Origin: Bog-473 sp963840245
GTDB lineage: Bacteria; Actinomycetota; Acidimicrobiia; Acidimicrobiales; RAAP-2
Length of the DNA: 64,000 nucleotides
Reading direction: 5' to 3'
Assembly (NCBI GenBank): GCA_963840245.1
Contig: CAWIYI010000033.1
Span: 1-64,000 of the forward strand
In this document: one piece after another, positions 10,402 through 19,313 of the stretch
How the letters are laid out: each line of letters starts with the position of its first letter
How positions within the stretch are numbered: the first letter of the stretch is position 1
The notes under the pieces: model-generated
Told to the model about the DNA's origin: nothing
Database searches by the model: none
Seen by the model: only the letters and a program-made list of their open reading frames with translations
Position numbers and translations under genes: made by a program

Positions 10402-11629
10402 TCAGCGCAAGCCGACTTGCCCGTCCCTTCCAGCCGTCACCCCGGGCACCATTCCCTGGCGGTTGGCGATGTAGGGCATCCCGGTCGGGGTGAAGGCTAT
10501 TCGCGCGGCGACCAGCCTCGGGAGAGCCAAGGGGTAGTAGAGCGCGTGCGGGGTGTAGAGCATCCAGGTGATGCCGTTCTGCGTGTAGACGGTCTCTTCG
10601 TCGGGTCCCTCGCCTTGGACATTGGATCCGAGCCATGGCCCGGCAGTACGGCGAGGTGCACGGCCCGCCCGGCCCTTTGCACAGAGCGAGGCCGATTCCG
10701 CTGGCATCGTCCCAGGTGGCGTCGTCGGAAAAGAAGAGGAGGTACCGGTTGGCGACGTGGACCATGTCGGGAGCCTCTATCAGGTCCACCTCCCACGGGA
10801 GGTCGTTCGTGAGGAGCACCGAGGATGCGCCAAGCAGCGTCTGCCCGTCGGGGGCCAGGCGCTGGGCATAGATGTGGGTGCTGACCGCCCGACCCATGAC
10901 GACGGCGTTGCCGTCGTTCTTCCAGTACAGCCACTCCTGACCGTTCGGGGCGACGAGGGTGCGAGGATCGATGTCGCCGTGCCCGGAGGTCTGGCAGATG
11001 ATGGGGGCGGGGGAGTGCGAGGTAAAGGGCCCGGTCGGCGACGTCGACGTCGCAACGCCGATGCACTGGGCCAGAACGCCGGGCGCCAGCATGTAGTCCT
11101 GGTCCAGGCCTGAGAACCACATCACGTAGGTCTTGCCGACCTTGCGGACATCGGGCGACCACAGCGCGGTGTTGGGCTCCACCCACGCGGGCAAGGTTGG
11201 CACGGCGTCTCTCAAGGAGAGGAACTTTCCCATGACGTTAAAGGTGCGCTCGGGCAGATGCATCTGGCCGACGTCGACGATGCCGCTCGAGTACATGTAG
11301 TCCAACGTGGAGGTGGGCAGAACGAAGGGGTCCGAGATCAAGCCCTTCGTCGGCGCGAACGTCTGGGCGGTAGCGATGTTGCTGGCCGGAGGCGGATCGG
11401 TCGTCACCGGAAGCCTGCCCTCAGCGAGAAGTACAGGATGGCAGCAACGCCGACAGCGGCCACGAGCGCCGTGGCTCGCCACGATCACTGCCGCGGTCGG
11501 CCACGCCACGCGACGGCGAGGGCGCCGCGCTCCCTCCTCAGAGGGCCGAACTCTTTCGAGGCTGGAAACGGAGATTGGTAGAAGGTAGCGCGCAAGCGGC
11601 TCGAGCAGGCGGCCGAGCAGACCGGTCAT
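10402..11629 (-). CDS. Membrane-anchored GH43-like five-bladed propeller protein; frameshifted
   Basis: Resembles glycoside hydrolase family 43 (arabinanase/xylosidase type). The three acidic positions of the fold are visible: SDPFVLP (base), DIDPRTLVAPNGQEWLYW (middle Asp) and LIEAPDMVHVANRYLLFFS (acid Glu). Around 10640 one extra base forces a change of frame; the second frame continues GSNVQGEGPDEETVYTQNG and ends at 10402. Near the N-terminus (about 11405-11480) a third frame encodes AAVGVAAILYFSLRAGF, a good membrane helix, so two compensating errors probably hide a transmembrane anchor. Start ATG 11629. It is probably exported and acts on arabinan- or xylan-like polymers, perhaps the cell's own envelope glycan. 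The substrate is inferred only. Confidence 0.7.
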
Positions 11630-11718
11630 ACCGGAGTTGGGCGTGCGTTGTGACTACGGGCCCTCGGTGAGAACTATCGGTGCCGAAACCTTGCGCGAAC
11701 GGAGTTCAGGTCAGCGGG

Positions 11719-11801
11719 TGCCCGGAGCGGGACTCGAACCCGCACGCCCTTTCGGACAGCGGCTTTTGAGGCCGCCGCGTCTGCCATTCCGCCATCCGGG
11801 C
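11719..11801 (-). tRNA. tRNA-Leu (anticodon CAA)
   Basis: Folds as a type II tRNA on the minus strand. The acceptor GCCCGGA pairs with TCCGGGC, and the anticodon stem GCGGC/GCCGC encloses loop CTCAAAA. There is a long variable arm (TGTCCGAAAGGGCG) and a T arm GCGGGTTCGAGTCCCGC. The anticodon CAA reads UUG leucine codons. The 3' CCA is not encoded. Confidence 0.95.
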
Positions 11802-11859
11802 GAGAACGCTCGATCGTACAAGCTGCCATCTACGGTGGCGGGGTGGGAGCGCCGCGGCC

Positions 11860-13017
11860 ATGAAGCTCACCGGCGTCGAGCTCGTCCACGTCGACCTCCC
11901 GTTCCGCCAGGACATCGGCACGGCCGCAGGCGTGCACCGGGTGCGTCCGCTGCTCTTCGTGCGGGTCGTGGCCGAGGAGGCCGAGGGCTGGGGCGAGTGC
12001 GCCGCCCTGGCGGACGGCACGGCGGTGGACCCCGCGCTCTCGGTGGTTGAGCGGGCCGCCGCCGACCGGGGTGTGCCCCGCCTCTTCGAAGCGACCCGGG
12101 CCCGGGAGGGCCGCCTGCCGTCCGGGGCCGGGATCGCCCAGCTCTTCGGGAGCTCGCCGGTCGACCGGATGCTCGCCGCCGCCTTCGAGATGGCGGTCTC
12201 GGACGCCGAACTGCGTGCGGGAGGGCGATCGCTGGCCGATGAGCTCGGGATCGGGGCGGGCTTCGAGACGATGCCGGTCGGCGCCGTCGTCGGGATCCCC
12301 GCTGGGCACGACGTTGCCACGCTGCGCCACGAGGTCGACGCTGCGGTCGCGTCCGGTGCAGCCCGAATCCGGATGAAGATCGAGCCCGGCTGGGCGCTCG
12401 AGCCGGTGCAGGCCGTCCGGGCCGATCATCCCGACCTCGTCCTCCAGGTCGACGCCAACGGGTCCTTCGGGGCGGGCACGGACGACATTGCCGTGCTGAG
12501 TGGGCTGGCCGATCTCGACGTGCTGTGCATCGAGCAGCCACTGGCGCCGGCGGACCTCGTTGCCCACGCCCAACTGGCGCGTCAGCTGCCGGTCCCGATC
12601 TGCCTCGACGAGTCGCTCTCGTCGCCGCGGCGCGTCACGGACGCACTGCGCAACGGGTCGTGCGCCATGGCCTGCCTCAAGCCGGCGCGCCTCGGGGGCG
12701 TGCGGGCCACCCGAGCCGCCCACGCTGCGTGTGCCGCGGCGGGCGTGCCGGCCTTCGTCGGCGGCTTCTTCGAGGCGGGACTCGGGCGGGTCGCGAACCT
12801 GGCCCTCGCCGCCCGGCTGGGCCAGGACGCGACCGGCCTGGTCAGCGACGTCGGGGACCCGTCGGACTATCTGGCGATCGACCCCTGTGGCTACCCGCCC
12901 GTGGTCGGTGGATGGGTCAGGGTGCGCTCCGGCCCGGGGATCGGGAACCCGCCCGATGGCCCGGTCCTGGAGATGCTCGAGGCGCGGCGTCGCTGGTTCC
13001 CCGCCACCTACACTTGA
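11860..13017 (+). CDS. Enolase-superfamily enzyme, o-succinylbenzoate synthase (MenC)-like
   Basis: Member of the muconate-lactonising/OSBS branch of the enolase superfamily, 385 aa. The N-terminal capping domain is followed by a TIM barrel. The barrel has the catalytic lysine in RIRMKIEPG (first Lys of the usual KxK replaced by Arg), metal ligands Asp in VDANGSF, Glu in CIEQPLAP and Asp in CLDESLSS, and the second catalytic Lys in CLKPARLGG. This set fits dehydration to o-succinylbenzoate for menaquinone, but N-succinylamino-acid racemases share it, and no other men gene is in view. Start ATG 11860 with GGGAG upstream; a possible -10 TACGGT lies about 25 bases before it. It is followed after 6 bases by the coiled-coil gene. 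Confidence 0.82.
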   Translation: MKLTGVELVHVDLPFRQDIGTAAGVHRVRPLLFVRVVAEEAEGWGECAALADGTAVDPALSVVERAAADRGVPRLFEATRAREGRLPSGAGIAQLFGSSPVDRMLAAAFEMAVSDAELRAGGRSLADELGIGAGFETMPVGAVVGIPAGHDVATLRHEVDAAVASGAARIRMKIEPGWALEPVQAVRADHPDLVLQVDANGSFGAGTDDIAVLSGLADLDVLCIEQPLAPADLVAHAQLARQLPVPICLDESLSSPRRVTDALRNGSCAMACLKPARLGGVRATRAAHAACAAAGVPAFVGGFFEAGLGRVANLALAARLGQDATGLVSDVGDPSDYLAIDPCGYPPVVGGWVRVRSGPGIGNPPDGPVLEMLEARRRWFPATYT

Positions 13018-13023
13018 CGCTCC

Positions 13024-13317
13024 ATGCATCGCATCCTCTTGGAGCGGCGGATCAGAGATGTCCACACCCGGCTCGTCCGGGCGCGGGAGGAGTTGGCCGT
13101 GCTGAACGAGCAGTTGGTTGTCGTGCAGGAGTCGGCCGACGAGGCGCGCGTGCGCGCCCTCGTGTCGGAAACGCCGCAGGCCAGCCAGGAGCACAACGAG
13201 GCGGCGCGCCACGCCGACGCCATGGTGCGCGCCCGCGACGCGCTGGTCAAGGTCGTCGGCGACCTCGAACGCCGCCGGGACGAGCTCCTCGCCGCCGTCG
13301 CCACTGGCAAGCCGTGA
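13024..13317 (+). CDS. Small coiled-coil protein, unknown function
   Basis: 97 aa, almost entirely charged helix: heptad-like leucines run through VRAREELAVLNEQLVVVQ and again through LVKVVGDLERRRDELLAAV. There is no signal peptide, no cysteine and no known motif. The ATG lies 6 bases after the menC-like stop, and its own stop lies 34 bases before the PdtaR start, so it is probably co-transcribed with both. It may be a structural or regulatory partner; nothing in the sequence says of what. Confidence 0.7.
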   Translation: MHRILLERRIRDVHTRLVRAREELAVLNEQLVVVQESADEARVRALVSETPQASQEHNEAARHADAMVRARDALVKVVGDLERRRDELLAAVATGKP

Positions 13318-13351
13318 CGGCATCCGTGGGCGCGGTGACAGCCGGGATCGC

Positions 13352-13969
13352 ATGGTGACGGACGGCGACGGCGCGTCCACCCTGGCCCGAGTTGTCATCG
13401 CCGAGGACGAGGCCATCGTTCGCCTCGACCTCAAGGAGATCCTGATATCGGCGGGCTACCAGGTCGTGGGGGAGACCGGCCGCGGGGACGAGGCGGTGAC
13501 GCTCGTCGAGGAGCACCAACCCGACCTGGTCATCCTCGACGTCAAGATGCCCGGCATGGACGGCCTGCGCGCCGCCCGTGAGATCACCTCGCGCCACCAG
13601 GTGGCGGTGCTCCTGCTCACGGCCTTCAGCCAGCGCGACCTCATCGAGGAGGCCCGGGACTCGGGGGTGTCGGCCTATCTCATCAAGCCGTTCCAGCCGC
13701 GCGAGCTGTTGCCGGCCATCGCGGGCGTGCTGGCCAGGGCGCGCCAGGACTGGGCCATTGAGGCGGACGAGCTGGAGCATTCCTCCGACGGCGCCGAGGA
13801 CAAGATCGCCACGCGCCGCTTGGTCGACGAGGCCAAGCAGACCCTGATGGACCGCGACGACATGCCCGAGGACGAGGCATTCGGCTTCATTCAGCGCACC
13901 GCCATGCGGACGCGGGCCCGCATGCGCGACGTGGCGCAGCAGGTCGTCGACGGCACGCTGACCCCCTAG
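13352..13969 (+). CDS. pdtaR: PdtaR-type response regulator with ANTAR RNA-binding domain
   Basis: Two-component regulator of 205 aa. The N-terminal receiver has Glu18/Asp19, phospho-acceptor Asp63 in ILDVKMPGMDG, a Thr near 90 and Lys112 in YLIKPFQP. Residues about 145-200 form an ANTAR domain (RRLVDEAKQTLM...DEAFGFIQRTAM), which in this family binds paired RNA hexaloops and blocks transcription termination. No histidine kinase lies nearby, as with mycobacterial PdtaR, whose kinase PdtaS is encoded elsewhere. The ATG at 13352 gives the family-like N-terminus; a GTG directly after it is possible. It lies 10 bases upstream of polA, a common actinobacterial pairing. Confidence 0.92.
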   Translation: MVTDGDGASTLARVVIAEDEAIVRLDLKEILISAGYQVVGETGRGDEAVTLVEEHQPDLVILDVKMPGMDGLRAAREITSRHQVAVLLLTAFSQRDLIEEARDSGVSAYLIKPFQPRELLPAIAGVLARARQDWAIEADELEHSSDGAEDKIATRRLVDEAKQTLMDRDDMPEDEAFGFIQRTAMRTRARMRDVAQQVVDGTLTP

Positions 13970-13979
13970 TGTCGACGTA

Positions 13980-16736
13980 ATGGCGTCAGGGCAGGAGCGA
14001 TCGGGACCGCTGCTGCTGCTCGATGGCATGTCTCTGGCCTTCCGGGCCTACTTTGCGCTGCCCGACACGCTGGCCACCTCGACCGGGCTGGTCACCAACG
14101 CGGTCCACGGCTTCAGCTCCATGCTGGTGTACCTGATCCGGGAGCAGCACCCCTCGGCCCTGGCCGTCGCCTTCGACGCCCCGGGCGCCACGTTCAGGGA
14201 CGAGATCCTCGAGGACTACAAGGCCGGCCGGGCCGAGACCCCCTGGCTCCTCCCGCCACAGTTCGACATGATCCGTGAGGTGATGGCGTCCCTCGCCATC
14301 CCCGTGGTGGAGGCGCCGGGGTTCGAGGCCGACGACGTCATCGCCACACTGGCCACCGAGGCGGCGGAACGCCAGTGGGAGGTCGTCATCGTCACGGGCG
14401 ACCGCGACAGCTTCCAGCTCGTGCAGGACCCCTACGTGCGCGTGCTCTACAACAAGCGCGGCGTGAGCGACTACGCGCTGTACGACGAAACGGGCATCTT
14501 CGACCGTTGCGGGGTACCGCCGGCGCAGTACGTGCTGCTGGCCTCACTGCGCGGCGACCCCTCGGACAACCTGCCGGGTGTGCCGGGCGTCGGGGAGAAG
14601 ACGGCAGCGAAGCTCCTCACCACCTACGGCGATCTCGACGGGATCTTTGGGAGCCTCGACGCGCTGACGCCGAAGCTGCGCGAGAACCTGACGGAGAACG
14701 AGGACCTGGCCCGCTCGAACGCCCGCATCATCCCGCTCGTGCGCGACGTGCCCCTCGATGTCGACGTGGGCGACCTGGAGCTGGGCGGGTGGGACCGGGC
14801 CACGGCGGCGGCCACGTTCGACCGCTTCGAGATGAAGACCGTGTGGAACCGCATGGAGGAGCTCCTCGACGCCGGCGCACTCGGCGAGCCCGTCCCCGGG
14901 AGCGCAGGGCCCCCGGCCAAGGGCGCGGAAGCCGCCGTCGCCGCTGCCACCCGAGGCCACCCCGCGCCGGCGGAGCCCGTGACGCCGCTCTTCGCACTGC
15001 GCGAGGTGGCGTTGCCCACGTCTGCGGCCGAGGTCACCACGCAGCTGTCCCAGCTCGGCCGGGGCCGGCTGGCCCTGGCCGCCCGGTGGAACGGCATGCC
15101 CGGGCGGAGCGACTTGGTGGCGCTGATCCTCGTCGCCACCGAGGGCGACGAGGCGGGCTCGGGCGTCCTGGTGCCCGCCGCGCTGCTCGGGGCGGCCTCG
15201 GTGGTCGAGGAGCTCAACACCATCCTGGCCCGCCCGTTCCTCGGCCATGAGGTCAAGGAGGCCATGCGCTCGCTGCTCCCGCTCGGGATCGACCTCACCG
15301 GCCTCGAGATGGACACGGCGGTGGCTGCCTACCTGCTCGATGCGTCGACGGGGGAGTACGAGCTGTCGCAGCTTCGCGAGCAGACCGGCCAACTGAGTCT
15401 CGACATCACCGAGCCCGGCGAGACCGAGCGCGACCTGGCCCAGGAGGGAGCGGGCGAAGGCGCCGACGTCGCCGCCATGGCCGCCGGCTTCCGCCACCGC
15501 CTCGTCACCGAGGACATGGGCGTGCTGCACGACGACATCGAGACGCCGTTGGTGCGGGTCCTGGCGAAGATGGAGGTGGCCGGCATCGGGGTCGACCGGT
15601 CCGAATTGCAGGCCATCGCCGATTCCCTCAAGGCTTCCGCCGCCACGCTGCAGGCCGCGGTCCAGGAGTGCGCCGGTCACGAGTTCAACGTCAACTCCAC
15701 GCCGCAGTTGCGAACCGTGCTCTACGACGAGCTCGGCCTCACGCCCGGCAAGAAGACCAAGACCGGCTTCTCGACGGACGCGCAGACGCTCGAGAGCCTG
15801 CGCGGCCATCACCCGATCATCGAGGCGCTGCTCTCGTACCGCGAGGTGGAGAAGCTGCGCTCCACTTACGGGGAGAGCCTGCTGGCCGAGGTGGCCGCCG
15901 ACGGCCGTATCCACGCTTCCTTCGGGCAGACGGTGGCGCGGACGGGACGCATCTCCTCGGACCGCCCGAACCTGCACAACATCCCGGTGCGCACCGAGCT
16001 CGGCAAACAGTTCCGGCGTGCCTTCGTGCCGGCGGAGGGGTGCACCTTCCTGGTGGCCGACTACGACCAGGTGGAGCTGCGCTGCATCGCGCACCTCTCG
16101 GAGGACCCGGGGCTCATCGACGCGCTGACCTCGGGGTCGGACGTGCACCGGACGGTGGCGGCGGCCGTGTACGGCATCCCTCCCGAGGAGGTGACCCACA
16201 CGCAGCGCGAGTACTCCAAGATGGTCTCCTACGGCCTGGCGTACGGCATGGAGGCCTATGGCCTGAGCCAGCGCCTGGGCGTCGCCGTGGAGGAGGCGGC
16301 CGCCATCATGGAGAGCTACTTCGGCGCCTTCCCGCTCGTGAGGCAGTACATGGACCACGCGGTGGCCGACGCCAAGATCCGCGGCGCCACGCGCACCATG
16401 TTCGGCCGCGTCCGGCCCCTGCCGGACCTGCAGGCGTCGAACTACCGGGTGCGCCAGGCGGCCGAGCGCCAGGCGATGAACGCCGGGATCCAGGGCCTGG
16501 CGGCGGACATCTTCAAGCTGGCCCTGGTCCGGCTCGACCGCGACCTCGAGGGCCAGAAACTCGGGAGCCGGCTGGTGCTCCAGGTCCACGACGAGGTCAT
16601 CGTCGAGGTGGCGCCGGGGGAGGAGCAGGACGTGCACCGCCTCACCGAGTCCGCCCTGACCGGCGCGGCGGACCTCAGGGTCCCCCTGACCATCTCCGTG
16701 GCGACGGGACCGAGCTGGGCCGCCGCCAAAGGATGA
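13980..16736 (+). CDS. polA: DNA polymerase I
   Basis: Repair and Okazaki-fragment polymerase, 918 aa, full length. Residues about 1-300 are the 5' nuclease (GFEADDVIATLA, VTGDRDSFQLV, PGVGEKTAAKLL). Residues about 330-520 have the 3'-5' exonuclease fold without the DxE metal motif, so proofreading is probably absent, as in other actinobacteria. The polymerase domain follows. Motif A is DYDQVELR with Asp694 (Gln where many enzymes have DYSQ). The O helix has REYSKMVSYGLAYGM. Motif C is QVHDEVIVEV with Asp871. The ATG is 10 bases after pdtaR, suggesting one transcript. Confidence 0.97.
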   Translation: MASGQERSGPLLLLDGMSLAFRAYFALPDTLATSTGLVTNAVHGFSSMLVYLIREQHPSALAVAFDAPGATFRDEILEDYKAGRAETPWLLPPQFDMIREVMASLAIPVVEAPGFEADDVIATLATEAAERQWEVVIVTGDRDSFQLVQDPYVRVLYNKRGVSDYALYDETGIFDRCGVPPAQYVLLASLRGDPSDNLPGVPGVGEKTAAKLLTTYGDLDGIFGSLDALTPKLRENLTENEDLARSNARIIPLVRDVPLDVDVGDLELGGWDRATAAATFDRFEMKTVWNRMEELLDAGALGEPVPGSAGPPAKGAEAAVAAATRGHPAPAEPVTPLFALREVALPTSAAEVTTQLSQLGRGRLALAARWNGMPGRSDLVALILVATEGDEAGSGVLVPAALLGAASVVEELNTILARPFLGHEVKEAMRSLLPLGIDLTGLEMDTAVAAYLLDASTGEYELSQLREQTGQLSLDITEPGETERDLAQEGAGEGADVAAMAAGFRHRLVTEDMGVLHDDIETPLVRVLAKMEVAGIGVDRSELQAIADSLKASAATLQAAVQECAGHEFNVNSTPQLRTVLYDELGLTPGKKTKTGFSTDAQTLESLRGHHPIIEALLSYREVEKLRSTYGESLLAEVAADGRIHASFGQTVARTGRISSDRPNLHNIPVRTELGKQFRRAFVPAEGCTFLVADYDQVELRCIAHLSEDPGLIDALTSGSDVHRTVAAAVYGIPPEEVTHTQREYSKMVSYGLAYGMEAYGLSQRLGVAVEEAAAIMESYFGAFPLVRQYMDHAVADAKIRGATRTMFGRVRPLPDLQASNYRVRQAAERQAMNAGIQGLAADIFKLALVRLDRDLEGQKLGSRLVLQVHDEVIVEVAPGEEQDVHRLTESALTGAADLRVPLTISVATGPSWAAAKG

Positions 16737-16799
16737 GCGCCCGGCGGGCGACGGCAGCCGGCGGCTGAGCGGCGGGGGAGATCCCTCCTGAGCAGCTGA

Positions 16800-16805
16800 T
16801 ACGCT
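16800..16805 (+). promoter_or_regulatory. Possible -10 box of rpsA
   Basis: TACGCT fits the actinobacterial TANNNT pattern in the 176-base gap between polA and rpsA, leaving a leader of about 100 bases. No clear -35 is visible. The call rests on this pattern alone. Confidence 0.3.
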
Positions 16806-16912
16806 GTCAGGCCTTGCCCGCCGGCACCGGTGGCGGCGCAATCCGTGTTCCTCGAACTGACCCCGGCGCGGTCCTGCGGGTGCAAGTCGCACCTGCCGCA
16901 AGGAGCTTCACC

Positions 16913-18375
16913 ATGGCTGACGCACCACGCACGTCCCTCCTCTCCCCCGAAGCGATGGGCAGCTTCGACGCCGAGGGGAACTACACGCCGCGCACCATCG
17001 TCGACGACGACCTGGGGGACGCCGATCTCGAAAAGGCGATGGGTGACTCCATCATCGAGTTCGACGACGGCGACGTCATCGAGGGGACGGTCGTCAAGAT
17101 CGACCGCGACGAGGTCCTCCTCGACATCGGCTTCAAGTCCGAAGGGGTCATCCCCGCCCGCGAGCTGTCCATCCGCAACGACGTCGACCCTGCCGAGATC
17201 GTGTCGCTCGGCGATCACGTCGAGGCGCTCGTGCTCCAGAAGGAGGACAAGGAGGGGCGGCTCGTCCTGTCCAAGAAGCGCGCGCAGTACGAGCGGGCCT
17301 GGACGACGATCGAGGAGAAGAAGAACAACGGCGACATGGTGTCGGGCCCGGTGATCGAGGTCGTCAAGGGCGGTCTCATCGTCGACATCGGCCTGCGGGG
17401 CTTCCTGCCCGCCTCCCTGGTCGAGCTGCGCCGTGTGCGCGAGCTGCAGCCCTACGTCGGCAAGGTCATCGAGGCGAAGATCATCGAGCTCGACCGCAAC
17501 CGCAACAACGTCGTGCTCTCGCGCCGGGCCTGGCTCGAGGAGGCCCAGAAGGAGCAGCGGGGGGACTTCCTGCAGAACCTCAAGCCCGGCGAGCGCCGCA
17601 AGGGTGTGGTGTCGTCGGTGGTCAACTTCGGTGCCTTCGTGGACCTCGGCGGCATGGACGGTCTCGTGCACGTGTCCGAGCTCAGCTGGAAGCACGTCGA
17701 TCACCCCTCGTCGGTGGTGTCGGTGGGCGACGAGATCGAGGTCGAGGTGCTCGACGTGGACCTCGACAAGGAGCGCATCTCGCTCTCGCTCAAGGCCACG
17801 CAGTCCGACCCCTGGCAGGAGTTCGCCGACAGCCACGCCGTCGGCCAACTCGTCTACGGCCGCATCACCAAGCTGGTGCCCTTCGGTGCCTTCGTCCAGG
17901 TGGGTGACGGCATCGAGGGCCTGGTCCACATCTCGGAGATGGCCGTGCACCACGTCGACCTGCCCGAGCAGGTGGTCACGCCGGGCGAGGAGCTGTGGGT
18001 CAAGATCATCGACATCGACCTCCAGCGCCGCCGCATCTCGCTGTCGATCAAGCAGGCGGCCGAGGGTGGCGAGGTCTCCGAGGAGTACCGCGAAGCCTTC
18101 GGAGAGCACGCCTACGACGAAGAGGGCAACTACATCGGCTTCGACTACGCCGAGGGCGAGTTCACCCCCGAGACCGAGGCCCAGGCGGCCTGGGCCGACT
18201 TCGCCGAGCAGACGGGCACGCACGTGGTGCCCGTCAAGGACGAGGACGGGAACGACATCCCCCCGCCGAGGGTGCCGAGGGTGCCGAGGGTGAAGTCCCC
18301 GTCGAGGGTTCGGCTGAAGCTGCGGTCGAGGGCGAGGCTCCCGCGACACAGGCGGAGGCCGCCCCGGAGGGCTGA
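16913..18375 (+). CDS. rpsA: Ribosomal protein S1 (four S1 domains; frameshift in the acidic tail)
   Basis: RNA-binding protein that helps the 30S subunit hold mRNA. Start ATG 16913 follows AAGGAG by 7 bases. Four S1 domains are visible, at roughly residues 50-120, 135-205, 220-295 and 305-380: GDVIEGTVVKIDRDEV, GPVIEVVKGGLIVDIG, GVVSSVVNFGAFVDLG and GRITKLVPFGAFVQVG. Four domains is the actinobacterial form. Near 18266 a run of six C appears one base short. As written, the tail turns into an Arg/Pro peptide and overlaps the convergent gene. With seven C it reads AEGAEGAEGEVPVEGSAE... and stops at 18375, an acidic tail typical of the family, 17 bases short of the next gene. I give the repaired end; the unrepaired frame ends at 18460. 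Confidence 0.93.
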
Positions 18376-18392
18376 GAGCCCCGGCGCAGTGC

Positions 18393-19313
18393 TCAGCCCG
18401 TCCGGAGCGCCGCCGCCAGCAGGTGGGCCAGCGTCACGGCGCCCTCGGGGTGGAGCGTGAGGAACAGTGCGGGGTCGAGCAGCTCGAGCTCGAGCAGGGC
18501 CGGCCCGTCGTGCACCGTCTCGACCATGTCGACGCGGGCGTAGGTGGTCGGGCCGAGGAGGTCCTCGGCCGCCGCCAGGGCGTGGGCCGCCACCGCACGC
18601 TGCGCGGCCGTCGCCGAAGCGCCGGTGATCACCTGGTTCTCGATCAGGCTGTCGGTGGGGCCCACGCCGCGACGGATCATCGGGTCCTTGTGTGCCGCGT
18701 GGCTGAAGGTTCCGCCGAGGTAGATGAGGCCGGTCTCGCCCTCGGCGTCGACCCGCTGCTCGTAGGGCTGGATCATGGCGGTGCGCCCCGCGTCGACGAG
18801 GTCGCGCACGTGCGCCCGGGCCGCGTCGTGCTCGTGGCGCTGGTAGCGCGCGGTGCGGTAGCCACCACCGGACACCGACGGCTTGACCACCACCTCTCCT
18901 TCCGGGATGGCCAGCGAGGAGAGTCCGGGGGATCCTCCCGGCTCCACCCAGACCGTCGGCACCGTCGGGACACCGGCCCCCTCCAGGTCCCGCAGGTAGC
19001 GCTTGTCGATGTTCCAGCGCAACGTCGCCGGCGAGTTGTGCACCGGCACGCCGGCGGTGGCCACGCCCTCCGCCCAGGCGAGGAACTCGGCGACGTGATG
19101 GATGTTGTCCCAGGCGCCGTTGGCCAGCACGAGGTCGAAGGCCGACCAGTCGACGGCGGGGTCGTTCCAGACGGCCGTGACCGCGTCGACGCCGGCGTCA
19201 GCGAGGGCGGCGCGGAGGAGCGGCCAGTCATCGTGCAGGTCCGGGAGCCGGGCGCAGGACGCCGCGGCGACCAGCGGCCGACCCGGTGTCCCGCCCGGAG
19301 CGGGGGTGCTCAA
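18393..19313 (-). CDS. ATP-grasp domain protein (peptide/amino-acid ligase-like)
   Basis: 306 aa ATP-grasp enzyme of unknown substrate, resembling the glutathione-synthetase-like group that includes the cycloserine ligase DcsG. ATP-binding features are GEVVVKPSVSGGGY (Lys plus Gly-rich loop), the adenine strand MIQPYEQRV, and a C-terminal metal segment ARVDMV...LLELELLDPALFL. Such enzymes couple a carboxylate to an amine through an acyl phosphate. The start is TTG overlapping the oppF stop (TTGA at 19310-19313), so it is the last gene of the opp operon. That position suggests it acts on, or makes, a small peptide-like molecule handled by the importer; this is inference. A downstream start is possible. 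Confidence 0.8.
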   Translation of the reverse strand: MSTPAPGGTPGRPLVAAASCARLPDLHDDWPLLRAALADAGVDAVTAVWNDPAVDWSAFDLVLANGAWDNIHHVAEFLAWAEGVATAGVPVHNSPATLRWNIDKRYLRDLEGAGVPTVPTVWVEPGGSPGLSSLAIPEGEVVVKPSVSGGGYRTARYQRHEHDAARAHVRDLVDAGRTAMIQPYEQRVDAEGETGLIYLGGTFSHAAHKDPMIRRGVGPTDSLIENQVITGASATAAQRAVAAHALAAAEDLLGPTTYARVDMVETVHDGPALLELELLDPALFLTLHPEGAVTLAHLLAAALRTG

